Of a stretch of 64,000 nt of DNA, positions 35,443 through 45,900 are shown one piece after another. The notes under the pieces were generated by a model, which saw only the letters and a list, made by a program, of their open reading frames with translations, was not told the origin of the DNA and did no database searches. Location: the NCBI GenBank assembly GCA_026874595.1, contig CM049307.1, positions 46,873,678-46,937,677 of the forward strand, in the 5' to 3' direction. This stretch comes from Sipunculus nudus. Lineage: Eukaryota; Annelida; Sipuncula; Golfingiida; Sipunculidae. Every line of letters starts with the position of its first letter. Position 1 is the first letter of the stretch. The translations under genes and the position numbers were made by a program.

Positions 35443-36213
35443 ATGTTAAACATCGGAAAGGCTTTTTTAAATACTGTCTCTAATTCACAACCAGTGATAA
35501 TTTGTGTTAACAACCGTTTTAAACTTAAAACCTTCATCAGTTATGCATCATACAATACCCTGAAAACACTGTTTAAGTCAATGGCCGAAGGAGTAGTTTT
35601 AACACTGGTTGAAACACTAAAACTACCTTTGAAAATGTATATCAATGTGAAAAGATCCATTGAGACCAAAACATATACAAGAAAACTGTGAAGTTACTAG
35701 ATGCCGTATATAATTACATTTGTAGGGAATACATTGTTTCGTCTTGCATGAATAAACAAGGAGTACAAATACTTGTCATGGGTTGTTGAGTAAAAAGCAA
35801 TAGATGTATTAAACGATGAAAGCAGATTTCATGTTACATCCGATACTTTTATGGAAATCAGCGTTCTCTTATGGTCAAAGGACTGGCTGAAACAACCCCC
35901 AAAGGCCTATCAAATTTCAATAAACAAAATCCTTAGATAAGATGAATAATAATCATCATAGGTTTTCTGCTCTTCCAGTTATGTAATTACATTTTCAAAT
36001 GACAACCTTCCTACTTATCTGAAATTTAAGATATATTTAATCAACTGAAATTGTAATTCAAGTTTGAAAGATATCAACGCCACCTTATGGTCAACATGAT
36101 GGTTTACTCAAACAAATCCTCCATTTAATTTCGCAAAGTATAACCTTTACTAGTCTGGCATTAGAAAAATTATCCATTAAAATGCAGATTATGTGATTGC
36201 AGCAAGGTTTTTG
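35443..36213. other. AT-rich spacer before the minisatellite
   Basis: Contains an 82-codon frame at 35,443-35,691 starting with a true ATG, lysine-rich and without a recognised domain. I see no other structure. Confidence 0.35.
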
Positions 36214-36716
36214 ATTTGTTTTAAATGGTCAAAAAAAATTTGTTTGTTTCAAATGGTCAAGACAAAATTAGTTTGTTTTAAATGGTCAAGACCAAATTTG
36301 TTTGATTCAAATATTCAAGACAAATTTTGTTTGTTTCAAATGGTCGAGACATAATTTTTTTTGTTTCACATGGTCAAGACATAATTTGTTTGTTTCCAAA
36401 TAGTCGAGACAAAATTCGTTTGTTTCAAATGGTAAAAAGACAAATTCATTTGTTTAAAATGGTCTAGACAAAATCTGTTTCAAATGGTCAAAACAAAATT
36501 TGTTTGTTTCAAGACAAAAACTTGTTTGTTTCGAAACAAAAATTTGTTTGTGTCAAATGGTAAGGACAAAATTTGTTTGTTCCAAATGATCAAGACAAAA
36601 TTTGTTTGTTTCGATTGGTCAAGACAAAATTTGTTTGTTTCAAATGGTCAAGACAAAATATGTTTGTTTCAAATGGTCAAAACAATATTCGTTTGTTTCA
36701 AATGGTCGATACAAAA
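36214..36716 (+). repeat. 28-bp minisatellite, about 18 units
   Basis: The consensus starts AAATGGTCAAGACAAAATTT and continues GTTTGTTTC. I counted about 18 units, several with single substitutions and two truncated ones near 36,515-36,545. Units abut without spacers, so it is not a CRISPR array. Because a 28-29-bp unit shifts frame every copy, the KTKFVCF-like open frames (80 and 75 codons) are chance products. Confidence 0.92.
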
Positions 36717-37044
36717 CACTAGGTAACTCGATGGATACAAAAAAACTAATTATGAACATGTTTAGTCCCATGCTCATGCATGATACGTTTCAAAATTCTC
36801 TGAACAGGTTAATGCACAAATCAGAATGAATCATTATCGAGGATTATATATAAATTTTCTATATGGTCCTATTGTTAACATCACCATTGCCCATGGGACC
36901 AAGATATAACTTGTGCGGTTCCGGAAATAACTATGGAATGTTTATTTAAAGACTAACATGTCCACTCAAAATTAATAATTATACAAAGATAGATATCTAC
37001 CGATAATCGATAACATAAAATCATTTTGTAGCAATGATGTACGA

Positions 37045-37145
37045 CTCGTATCCGGACTTGGACTAGAGTCCGGAATCGAGTGCACTTTATCAGGGACTCG
37101 GAGTTGGACTCGAGGGTCCAGGGCTCGGACTCGAAGCTCTAGAAA
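37045..37145 (+). repeat. Degenerate GACTCG/GACTTGG minisatellite, upstream block
   Basis: GGACTTGGACTAGAGTCC, GGGACTCGGAGTTGGACTCG and GGGCTCGGACTCGAAGC show the same hexamer vocabulary as the main array starting near 37,310. About 160 bp of unrelated AT-rich sequence separates the two. Confidence 0.7.
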
Positions 37146-37309
37146 TCAGGCCAAGTCAAAGGGAAAAGACTGTCATATAAAATAGGACGTTCAGACGGGG
37201 AACACATCCACATAAAGGGACTCCTATATATGAGCTATTGATATAATATTAAAAAAAAAAAACAAGACTGTATCTACAAAGGTTAATTAATGCATCGGTT
37301 TTTTTTATT

Positions 37310-37980
37310 GGACTCGAGCTTTGAAAGACTCGGATTCGAGGACGTTGGACATTGACTCGAATCTAAAAGACTTGGACTCGACCTTTGGTGACTTGGGTTT
37401 GGACTTGGGTGGCTTGGACTCGGACTTGGGTGATTTGGGCTATGACTTGGGTGACTTGGGCTTGGGTGGCTTGGACTCGGACTTAGGTGACTTGGGCTTT
37501 GGCTTGGGTGGCTTGGACTCGGACTTTGTTGACTTGGTCTATGACTTGGGCGACTTGGGCTTGGGTGGCTTGGACTCGGGCTTGGGTGACTTGGGCTTGG
37601 ACTTGGGTGACTCTGGCTTGGGTGGCTTGGACTCGGACTTAGGTGACTTGGGCTTTGGCTTGGGTGGCTTGGACTCGGACTTTGTTGACTTGGTCTATGA
37701 CTTGGGTGACTTGGGCTTGGGTGGCTTGGACTCAGACTTAGGTGACTTGGGCTTTGGCTTGGGTGGCTTGGACTCGGACTTTGTTGACTTGGTCTATGAC
37801 TTGGGCGACTTGGGCTTGGGTGGCTTGGACTCGGGCTTGGGTGACTTGGGCTTGGACTTGGGTGACTCTGGCTTGGGTGGCTTGGACTATGACTTGGGTG
37901 ACTTTGGCTATGACTCGGGTGACTTGGGCTTGGACTTGGGTGGCTTGGACTCGGACTTGCACTCGGACTCGGATGGTGAA
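37310..37980 (+). repeat. GACTTGGG-type minisatellite with higher-order structure
   Basis: Short modules of 6, 12 and 18 bp (GACTTGGGT, GGCTTGGACTCGG, GGCTTTGGCTTGGG) are organised into longer blocks. The marker ACTTAGGTGACTTGGGCTTT starts at 37,481, 37,637 and 37,736, giving block lengths of 156 and 99 bp, both multiples of three. More than one frame stays open. The longest runs 37,321-38,007 (228 codons, rich in the GLGGLDSDLGDLG pattern) but begins at TTG, not ATG. Low complexity with no signal peptide or domain favours a satellite; an acidic repeat protein exon cannot be excluded. Confidence 0.92.
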
Positions 37981-38360
37981 GACTCGACTACATTCACTGT
38001 TTTGTAGAAAACAAATAAAACAGAAGTACAATCACGTATAATCATAACATCCTTCAAGGTTTGTTTTAGATAATAAGCTGCAAGATTAGGCTGGAATGGT
38101 CGTAACCAGGACACGACGTATCCTAGGTAAGGCGTTGGACTTTAAGTCTCTCTTTGCTCGCCGCTACTTTCTCCAACTAAAAGGTGCAAATTTTGTGAGA
38201 ACCTCTAAATGTCTTAACAACAGGTCATGACCCCTGCATTTATTTAACCTGGATACTACAAACCTGAAATCAAGAAGCCATAAACAGCCCTTTTCCGATA
38301 TCTGTTGACTATCCCTTGAACCTTTTATAAAACCTGGCCACCACACATAAGCTGTTCGTT

Positions 38361-38453
38361 TTGTTTATATCCACGTGTTTATAACATGCGGTGACCTAGC
38401 TGCCAAAATAATCCAGAAACATTCAAGAAGGACATCTCGGGGAAGGTCAGTCG
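38361..38453 (-). repeat. Dispersed repeat D, copy 3 (reversed)
   Basis: The reverse complement reads CTGACCTTCCCC, GATGTCCTTC, GATTATTTTGGCAG and then TTATAAACACGTGGATATAA, in the same order as copy 2 about 3 kb away. Confidence 0.7.
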
Positions 38454-38731
38454 AACCTGAGTTATAAAAAATGCGTTTTGCAACTAATGTCCTTTCAAAA
38501 AATTCATACAACCACCTTAGGTATCATGGGTTTTCTGTTTTTCAACATTGGTGCATGTGTCACGCTTGTTAACAGCCCGGATAGGTATATAAAACATTTA
38601 ACAGAAATCACCTACAGTTCATTAATATAAATTGTTACAGATGCCCTTTTATTGTGTGCAGCGATCTTGCATGTATTTCTTTTATTGTGCGCAGGGGTGC
38701 TCCATGCGTTGTTGACATTTGGTTGGTGTTT

Positions 38732-39065
38732 GGCCAAAAAAAAAAAAAAGTATGGTTCTCAGGCACTTTTTTTAAGGAATCAATGCGGTCGGGCAGTTGT
38801 TTTATTTTTAATGTTTTGATGTTTCGATAAAAATATCAAATGATAAGAGAAAAGCTTGATAATAAAAGATTTATTTTGCTAAACAAGTAAAAGCACTAAA
38901 TAACAAAGAAATTGTATGATTTTATCTTCTTGAAAGTAATATTCAAGCGGCTGCAGATCAAAATTGTTAAATTTCTATTCAAAATCAAAATAAAAATTTT
39001 TGATGCGGGGGTTTAAAATTGATGCGGGCGGTGCCTGAGAACCACCCCTTTTAATTTTTTTGGCC
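38732..39065. mobile_element. MITE with about 35-bp terminal inverted repeats
   Basis: The left end is GGCCAAAAAAA at 38,732, with GGTTCTCAGGCAC ending at 38,766. The right end starts with GTGCCTGAGAACC at 39,031 and closes with TTTTTTTGGCC at 39,065. The inner 13 bp and outer 11 bp are perfect inverted matches, and only the A-rich middle differs. The 334-bp element has an AT-rich interior without a coding frame. GATGCGGG occurs twice next to the right end. I could not define a target-site duplication, so the superfamily is open. Confidence 0.82.
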
Positions 39066-39105
39066 TTACGCGAAGCACCTGTTGTAGCGGGCTCGCAAGG
39101 CCGGA

Positions 39106-39669
39106 TGTTGCGGGCTCGGTTTAATCCGCATTGGTTGATCCCTGGCGTGTAGATACATATTGTTCTCGTTCTAATGTTCTTTGAGCGTGTGTAATGTGTA
39201 TTATGGATTGTTCTTAAAAGGGAATTTTCTAGAGTTTTCGGAGGAAAGGTTATAAACAGAGGCCGTGTTTTAGAGCCGGGAGAGAGGTGAGAAAATATTC
39301 CAGCGAACACAGAAGCGTGTATGTCAGTTTGTGGGACCTATTCTGATAAGTGCGGCAATTATGGATTTTCTTCAGATTTTCTTCTGGATTTGTGACGAAT
39401 CTTATTTGGTCTTCAGTTTATTTTCTGGATTGTTACGAGAGCTTTACATTGGACTGTTATTCTCCGAGAGAATTTGTGTGAACGGTTCGTCCGGCTTATA
39501 CATTTTAAAGTACTTACCGCTGTGACAGTAGTGGTATCCAGGTTTTGTGCACTTTATTTATTAGGCTGTGTGATTATATTGATTTGCTGTTATACTGTTG
39601 TTGTACTGTGAAAATGTGTATTGTTATGTTAGGGTTGTTTTTAAGAATAAATTATAGATATAGTTAACA
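39106..39669 (+). mobile_element. Possible solo LTR
   Basis: A 564-bp segment starts TGTTGCGGGCTCGG and ends TAGTTAACA, that is TG...CA termini. It contains TATAAACAG near 39,251 and AATAAA near 39,648, spacing compatible with a U3-R-U5 layout. Against this, no target-site duplication, primer-binding site, polypurine tract or second LTR is visible. Weak call. Confidence 0.25.
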
Positions 39670-39803
39670 AAAAACCACTGACTTCTTTATTCATTCCCCT
39701 AGACATTTCACGCTGCCTAGTGTTACAGAATCTAATTTTTTTTATCTCCTTGACAAAATTTATGTTCATCACGCATACGTGATCTGTTGATATTAGGTTT
39801 CGT

Positions 39804-39807
<4 letters not shown>

Positions 39808-39862
<55 letters not shown>

Positions 39863-39869
39863 CATACAC
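39808..39869. repeat. (TA)n(CATA)n microsatellite
   Basis: About 25 TA units followed by CATACATACA. Confidence 0.97.
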
Positions 39870-40812
39870 GCAGAGTAAGCCAGAAATCAAATAAATTCTA
39901 CAGAAAAGGTAGGTGAATAACTGGCCTTTATACCTGCTTATCATTCTTATCATATTATAGTTCTCTTTATCAGAACCTACACCACATACAAGGCATAGTG
40001 TTATCAGTAAATTTTTGAAAAAAATGAGTTTTGACCAAATTATTAATAGATTTAATGGCTACTGAAATTCAATACATACAACCTTTTGTACCAACTGAGT
40101 AATAACAGCGGCTAATTAGATAACAGAAGTTTGGATATAAGAAATATGATTGTCATGACAACGGTGATAAATGGGTACTGTTTATAGAAAAAGCATCGGC
40201 AGGTCTAACGTATTTAAGATAATAAACATGAACCTATTCGTATTATAGAGGCTCTCTGTCGCCTACCTTTGTTTAACATTTAAAAAGAACAGGGATTGGT
40301 TTATTATGATCTGTTTTTTAGGAGAAGACTAATATCATCATTTTTGGGAAGTTACCCAAATGGGCTACATATCATATTACGGGTAAAATGATGGATCTGA
40401 TAATGCCGATGTTTTAACAGGGACTATCTGTTCTGTTAACGTTGATAATTTATGCATTTATATAGTGCATATAAGGTTAATGGCAGATGTAGTATATTAT
40501 AATGGGTTAATGAGTCCTTCGAAAGCTGAACACGTTCTTAAACACAGACGTGTCGCTGTTCTAACCAGACGGCAGTTATTTACTTTGTAATACGCTTTTC
40601 AAGTATGACTTTTTTCCCTTAATGTATCCGCAATTTTACGCAAATAAGCATCATTTTAAGATAAATTTATCACCTGCCAACTGAGACGTGAATATATACG
40701 TGAATATATATGGATCCAATACATCGATAGAATCTTTAATTTTATATACATATCATTATTGTTTTTTAACCAATAGAGATTATTTTTATTTCACTTATCC
40801 AATATACTTTCT
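39870..40812. other. Unique AT-rich spacer
   Basis: No gene or structured repeat recognised. Confidence 0.4.
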
Positions 40813-41985
40813 GTCAGTCTGTCTGTCTGTCCGTCTGTCCGTTAACCAGGCACAAATCGTAACCTCTGGACCTGGAATCTTCTAACTTGATATTCGGTGA
40901 GGTCAATGAAAAATCTCCTTAGAAACCTGAAATTAAGCCTCTGTTACTAATATCCTTCGAGCTATGGAGGTCAGAATTACCCCCATGAATAAAAGACTTG
41001 AAACAGAAGCTACAGTATCTGAATAAATAATGCATTGATCACCACGATTTTTGCATGCATATTCATCATGGTGTGTTTCATCAGTTTCTGCAGACTGATG
41101 GTGTCACCTGATTTGTTTAGGATTATTACGCATTATTTTTTTTATTTTTGAGACCTTCAAAGATGCGGTCGTCCGTTAACAGGGGAAAAATTGGAACCAT
41201 ATGACCTGGAATTTTTTAACTTGACATTCAAGAATGTCAATTAAAAAACTCCTGGGAATCCTGAAATAAAGCTTCTGTTTCACATATCTTCTGAGCTATG
41301 GATCTCAGAGGTACCACCCAGAATAATTAGAAATTGTATACAAAAGCTCCAGTATCTGAACAACTTATGCACGGATCACCATGATTCTGTGCATGCATAT
41401 TTATCAAGGAGTGTTACATCAGTTCCACTTGTGTTGCCACCTTGATTTTTTTTTTTCTTATTTTTTTACGCAGTTTTTTTTTCTACTCTTGAAACCTTCG
41501 AAGATATGGTTGTCCTTTAATAAGACAAAAATCGTAACCGCTGGATCTGGAATCTTCTAACTTGACATTCAGGGAGGTCCATGAAAAATCTCCTACGAAA
41601 CCTGGAATTAGGTCTCTGTTACCCATATCCTTTGAGCTATGTAAATACCCCTCAGTATAATATAAATTTGATACAAATCCTCCAGTTCCTGAGCAACTAA
41701 TGCATTGATCACCATGATTCTTTGCATGCACATTTATCATGGAGTGTTTCATCAGTTCCTGCAGATTGGTGACACCACCTGGATTTTTTCAAATGTTTAC
41801 GCATTTCCTTTAAATTTTTATTTTTTTAGACCTTCAAAGATGCAGTCGTCCATGACAGGGCACAAATCGTATCCACTGCACCTAGATTCTTCTCAATTAA
41901 CATCCAGGGAGGTCCATGGAAAAAACCTCCTTGGAAACCTGAACTAAGGTCTCTGTTACCCATATCCTTTGAGCTATGCTTCAGT
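40813..41985 (-). repeat. Reversed, decayed copy of the tandem-array 2 family
   Basis: Begins with a (TCTGTCYG)n tract at 40,813-40,852, the reverse of the (ACGGACAG)n tail at 4,181-4,218. Units of about 340 bp follow from about 40,850, 41,180, 41,520 and 41,845. Each shows CTGTTACCCATATCCTTTGA or a variant, the reverse complement of the array 2 block. The palindrome has decayed to GGTGTCACC (about 41,099), GTTGCCACC (about 41,432) and GGTGACACCACC (about 41,768). The terminal hairpin is absent here. Confidence 0.85.
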
Positions 41986-43607
41986 CAAATTGGTATACAA
42001 CCTACAAAATTTGGCATTCAGATGATAAAATTCCTTATATGAATGTCTTCCTAGACAGCTGAGCGTCATGACCCCTAGGTCACTTGTTTTCATTAATTCT
42101 GGATTTATCTTTTAAGCATCAGCTCAAAATACATATAATTCTGATATAACAAAGCTAGTTGCTTAAACTAGTTGGATAAGGAATATGTTTTACAGGATAA
42201 GCAATATATTTCTTGCCAAGCTAGGATGATGTATACATTATTATATACGAATTTCGAATAAAAACCCAGACATGAATGAAACTAAGGAGAGTTTTTTTAT
42301 ATCACAGGCCTTTAGACTTTTGCCACGCAATAAACCATAGAAATTCTACAATAACGCCCTAGAGTTGCTGATGGACCTCGTTGAAAAGCATAGTGTGCCG
42401 GTTCCCTGGCCATTCGGGTGTAAAAGTATAACACAACAACTACCCCCCGGTAATCTTAAATCGATTTTACGTTATGTGGGGGGGGGGGGGAATCCAAAGC
42501 GGGGGTTATCTGAAATTGCTACATCTGAATTAGATCCTGTCGTCGGATCAGCTGCCAGTTAGGATAAATCCTACGCTGCACGTTTCCTTTGTAATAAGGT
42601 GAAATAGGACGAGAGATTGGCACATTACACTGGTATATGCCTTACACTGTCGATCACCTTATTCTGCTCTCTGTCTCTTAATTCAAATGATGCTCATACT
42701 TTCCTGTCATTATGACGTATTGAACAAAATATAATTATCGTCCGTTATCGTGTTGGCGACCCCTAAATACAACGATCTAAAGTATCTACAAAGTATTGAC
42801 TCTATTTAAGCAAAAATTACTTTAATCTTAAACATGATTTGTTCTGAAGGATTGATTTTGTACGAACAGCCTAATATACTTTTATGCTTTGAGATGAAAT
42901 ATTTATGGTAATGTTTCTTATTTACGGGATCACTTTCTCAGATGGTGAGGCATTTTTCATCTTGCAGATTAAAAGTTATTAAAATTACCTTTTATTATCA
43001 AAATGGCAAAGTTGTTCTCTTCGTAGGAATTATTTACAACACATCACTAGCGGGAACCCGTACAGTCAATAACAAGAATATCTTACCCTAACACTGCAAG
43101 AAACTTTTGCTTTGGGGTGTTTTGACCATGGATATTCTACTGCGATCTGAGTGACTAAATTTCTTTTAAATTTTTTAATTGAATTATATCATCACCAGTA
43201 ACCTGTGACAAAATTATAACATCATCTGTCAAAGATCTTTTCATGTAGGTACCCGGGTGTTTTAGCTAAGTATCTTCTTAAAAATTGATAGGGTTATTAT
43301 CCCAGGAACATTTACCTAAGTACGTCCACCGCTATTTCCGAGACACCATTATTACTCCACACCCACGTGGCGGCATATAAAGTTCTCTTGGGAAGAATTT
43401 ATATTACCGTCTCATGTCACAGAACGCACCAGAACAGTGCCGGGGCCTGTTTTAAAATGAAGAACCTGCCGCCCTGCCCCCATTGGGGATTTAAGGTGAA
43501 AAATAAGTCGTCAATATTTTATGTGTTTTCCCGTAACAATGACTTCTAGGCATTGAGGAAACAGCTGCTCGTCTCCTCCCTGTCTCTCCTACCCACACTG
43601 CTACGTA
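41986..43607. other. Mostly unique stretch, no gene recognised
   Basis: Holds the reversed repeat E copy (42,420-42,545) and a G-run of 12 at about 42,479-42,490. A 60-codon frame at 43,367-43,549 has no recognised domain. Confidence 0.4.
42420..42545 (-). repeat. Dispersed repeat E, copy 2 (reversed)
   Basis: On the minus strand, GTAGCAATTTCAGATAACCC is followed by a long C-run, then GATTTAAGATTACC. Partner of 34,505-34,580. Confidence 0.5.
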
Positions 43608-43804
43608 GAGAGTGGAACCTGTCTGAAAACCACCTGTCTAATTTTTACCATCTGTCTGTTAGGACCAACTGCCTATTAAGGCCTCCCTTGAGTGAACCGA
43701 AAGCATATACATTTATTATGACTGATCTATCTAATAAGACCACTTATTAATTAAGACCACTTTGGGACAGTCCCACGGGTGGTCTTTTAAGACAGGTTTC
43801 ACTG
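43608..43804 (-). mobile_element. Short pogo-like MITE, copy 1 (CAGTGAAACCTGTC ends)
   Basis: The right end reads GACAGGTTTCACTG then TA (ending at 43,804), and the left end AGTGGAACCTGTC from about 43,611, preceded by TA at 43,606-43,607. Internal TGGTCTTA/TAAGACCAC motifs recur. An internal GGTTCACTCAAGGG, read on the minus strand, is shared with the copy at 51,270-51,437. About 197 bp long with no coding capacity. Confidence 0.75.
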
Positions 43805-43869
43805 TATATATTTCTGCATTATCATGTATTAAGATGGTAATAACCATATGATAAGAATATATTGTTATT

Positions 43870-44135
43870 GAGCTGTGTTTCAATGTGCGCGTATATGCGT
43901 GAAAATGGCTCATATATGATTTTGTAACTGTGGTGTTTCCATGTGTCCGTCAGCATATAAGCGATTATGCGTGAAATCGTGGATTCGGGGTAAGATGACG
44001 TCACTCCATCATCCATTTTGGAAGATCCACTATGCCACTACATACCTCTGTAAGTTCACGCATGTACGCATACATGGATGTACAGAACGCATATATACGC
44101 TAATACACGCACATGGAAGCACAGTTTATAGCCTT
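43870..44135. repeat. Imperfect inverted and direct ATGCG/CGCAT-rich repeat
   Basis: AACTGTGGTGTTTCCATGTG (about 43,926), a related segment near 43,875 and the reverse complement of about 44,060-44,127 share CCATGTG, GCGTATAT and ATGCGTG blocks. A partial fold-back around a loop of roughly 60 bp is possible. Degenerate. Confidence 0.4.
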
Positions 44136-44863
44136 CCAGATTTATAATTTTCCAGGCGTGGGTTTAGGGTAAATCAAAGTCATAACCAGTACTTATGACA
44201 TACGAGCGAGTCACAGGCTCTGGTGAGAATTCTGTAGGTTGCCTTCCAGGATATTACGGGGACAAGGATGAAAAGATTCAGCTCTGAAGCCAAATGCCTG
44301 AACTAATGGGCCATGCCCTATCCCAAATGACGTACCGTTAGCGATAAAAAAATCAATATATATATATGATCGCAGATTAGGAACTTGCAAGCTGCGATAA
44401 CACTACTTAGGTGTTTCCACGGATCGTGACCTCGGCATTGACCTTAGAAGCTTGTCTCCTAGGGAGACACTAGTTTTAAATTGCTGATGGCGTAATACCA
44501 CACCATTGTGATTTTGGACAGAGGGCAATGTAAGCAGATAAACCAGGAGATATACCGACCTGAATAGCATTTGTCTGAGCCTCAGCTTTAGCTAGTGCTT
44601 ACAGCTTGTGTTAAAGCTGCCAGAAAATGACGTGAGCGATAATATAATGCCGTTCTAGTTTGTATAATGAGCACCTTTGGCGGTCTCTTGATAAAACTAA
44701 GACGATTTTATTCTGATGTTCCTGAGGATTCTATCTTCTTATCCATATATATCAAAATTTTATATTCTAAGAATGATATCACTGTTACGTGGGAAACATG
44801 AGCCATGATATAAATATTTTTTTGCATTGTTTGGCAAGCTGAATCCTAGGAAGAACACCGTCT
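44136..44863. other. Spacer
   Basis: Only a small palindrome is notable: TGTCTCC/GGAGACA around TAG at 44,453-44,469. Confidence 0.4.
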
Positions 44864-44979
44864 CTAGTGTTATGGGATGACATAAAAGCGGACCGAAGAC
44901 TTGTGCGCCACCGACATGGGTTCGACTCCCGGATCGGCCCAGTATTTCCCCTCTTAACAATTTTTCTTCGTAACACTAG
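44864..44979 (+). mobile_element. tRNA-like SINE/MITE family A, copy 3, A-box deleted
   Basis: Plus-orientation relative of the copies at 175-331 and 450-608. The ends are perfectly matched apart from one base: CTAGTGTTATG at 44,864-44,874 and CGTAACACTAG at 44,969-44,979. The GGACCGAA segment is joined directly to GACTTGTGCGCC, so about 45 bp including the A-box found in copies 1 and 2 is missing. The B-box GGGTTCGACTCCC near 44,918-44,930 remains. Confidence 0.75.
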
Positions 44980-45188
44980 CATGAAGAATTTGCCTCTCAA
45001 ATCGCTGAATCTTTTCAACACTTAGACAGTTTTGCATTCTCAAAGACCATGATGCGTGCAAAACGTCTTTTACATTATGTCCACACAGGTTTTAATACGC
45101 AAAAAATGCGCGGAATTTTAGTTTTATTCCCTGTCTAAAATAACGCTGTATTTGTGAAATATATCGGGGAGGATTGATAAAAGGGGTT

Positions 45189-45735
45189 CCCCGTGAACCC
45201 GTGTTTCTGAACCATGACAATGTTTTACATGAAACGTGAACGTATGAACGAACGACTGTTTAGTAGATTCGGGCGGGGGTTTCACAGTCCCAAAGAGATT
45301 GAGGACCCTTAGAAGTGTGTGCAAAACCTCCCCCCCCCCCCCCAACCCCCACCCCCCCAACCCCCCACCCCCTCCCCCGGGGCTTCCTTTTGAAAAAAAA
45401 ACCTTTTTTTTTTTCAAACAACCAATAAATCGGCCGAACTAATAAAACCATGGTTATCATGGAAAGATACTTCTGAATGTAAAAAAAATCAACATACCTG
45501 TAAACCTATAAAACGGGGATCGTGTAAAGGGTCTCAGCTCTTTGTGTTCACTCAACGGAAAAATGCTATCTGTTAAAAGATTCATGTGGACATGTGTTCC
45601 GCGCTTGAATTTAAAATCTTTAATTCCTTTTGACAGAGAAATTTTCCTTAACAGGCGATATAATGGAAATAGGGTTCAGTGGGGATTACAGGTCGCCTCC
45701 TGAAAAAGCGTGCCAGGCCAAAATGTTTTGCTGAA
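45189..45735 (+). repeat. Tandem segmental duplication, unit 1
   Basis: Shares, in order, CATGACAATGTTTTACATGA, a long C-rich run (about 45,331-45,381), a GGCCGAAC block, AACCATGGTTATCATGG, AATCAACATACCTGTAA, TTCCTTTTGACAGAGAAATT and CGCCTCCTGAAAAAGCG with unit 2 immediately downstream. The C-run is followed by opposed A and T runs. The frames here (66-97 codons, glycine-rich) simply translate the C/G-run. Confidence 0.8.
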
Positions 45736-45900
45736 CATTTGTACAGGGTTAGGGTTAAGACATATCAATAGTCCATTTCATTTTGGGGGAAATAATAATC
45801 ACCACAATATATATTTTCTTATAAACCATTATAACAAAGGACTATTCCTTTGTCCCCATGTGGAAGCCACCCATTTGTATTTATTTATTCTGCTTCTCGC

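Noticed and set aside
36214-36716. CRISPR-like array
   Set aside because: The 28-bp units abut one another with no unique spacers, and units vary throughout. It is an ordinary minisatellite in a eukaryotic genome.
37321-38007. 228-codon frame as a genuine acidic repeat protein
   Set aside because: It begins at TTG with no upstream ATG, lies wholly in a minisatellite, and other frames through the same array are also open. Kept as a repeat with a finding.
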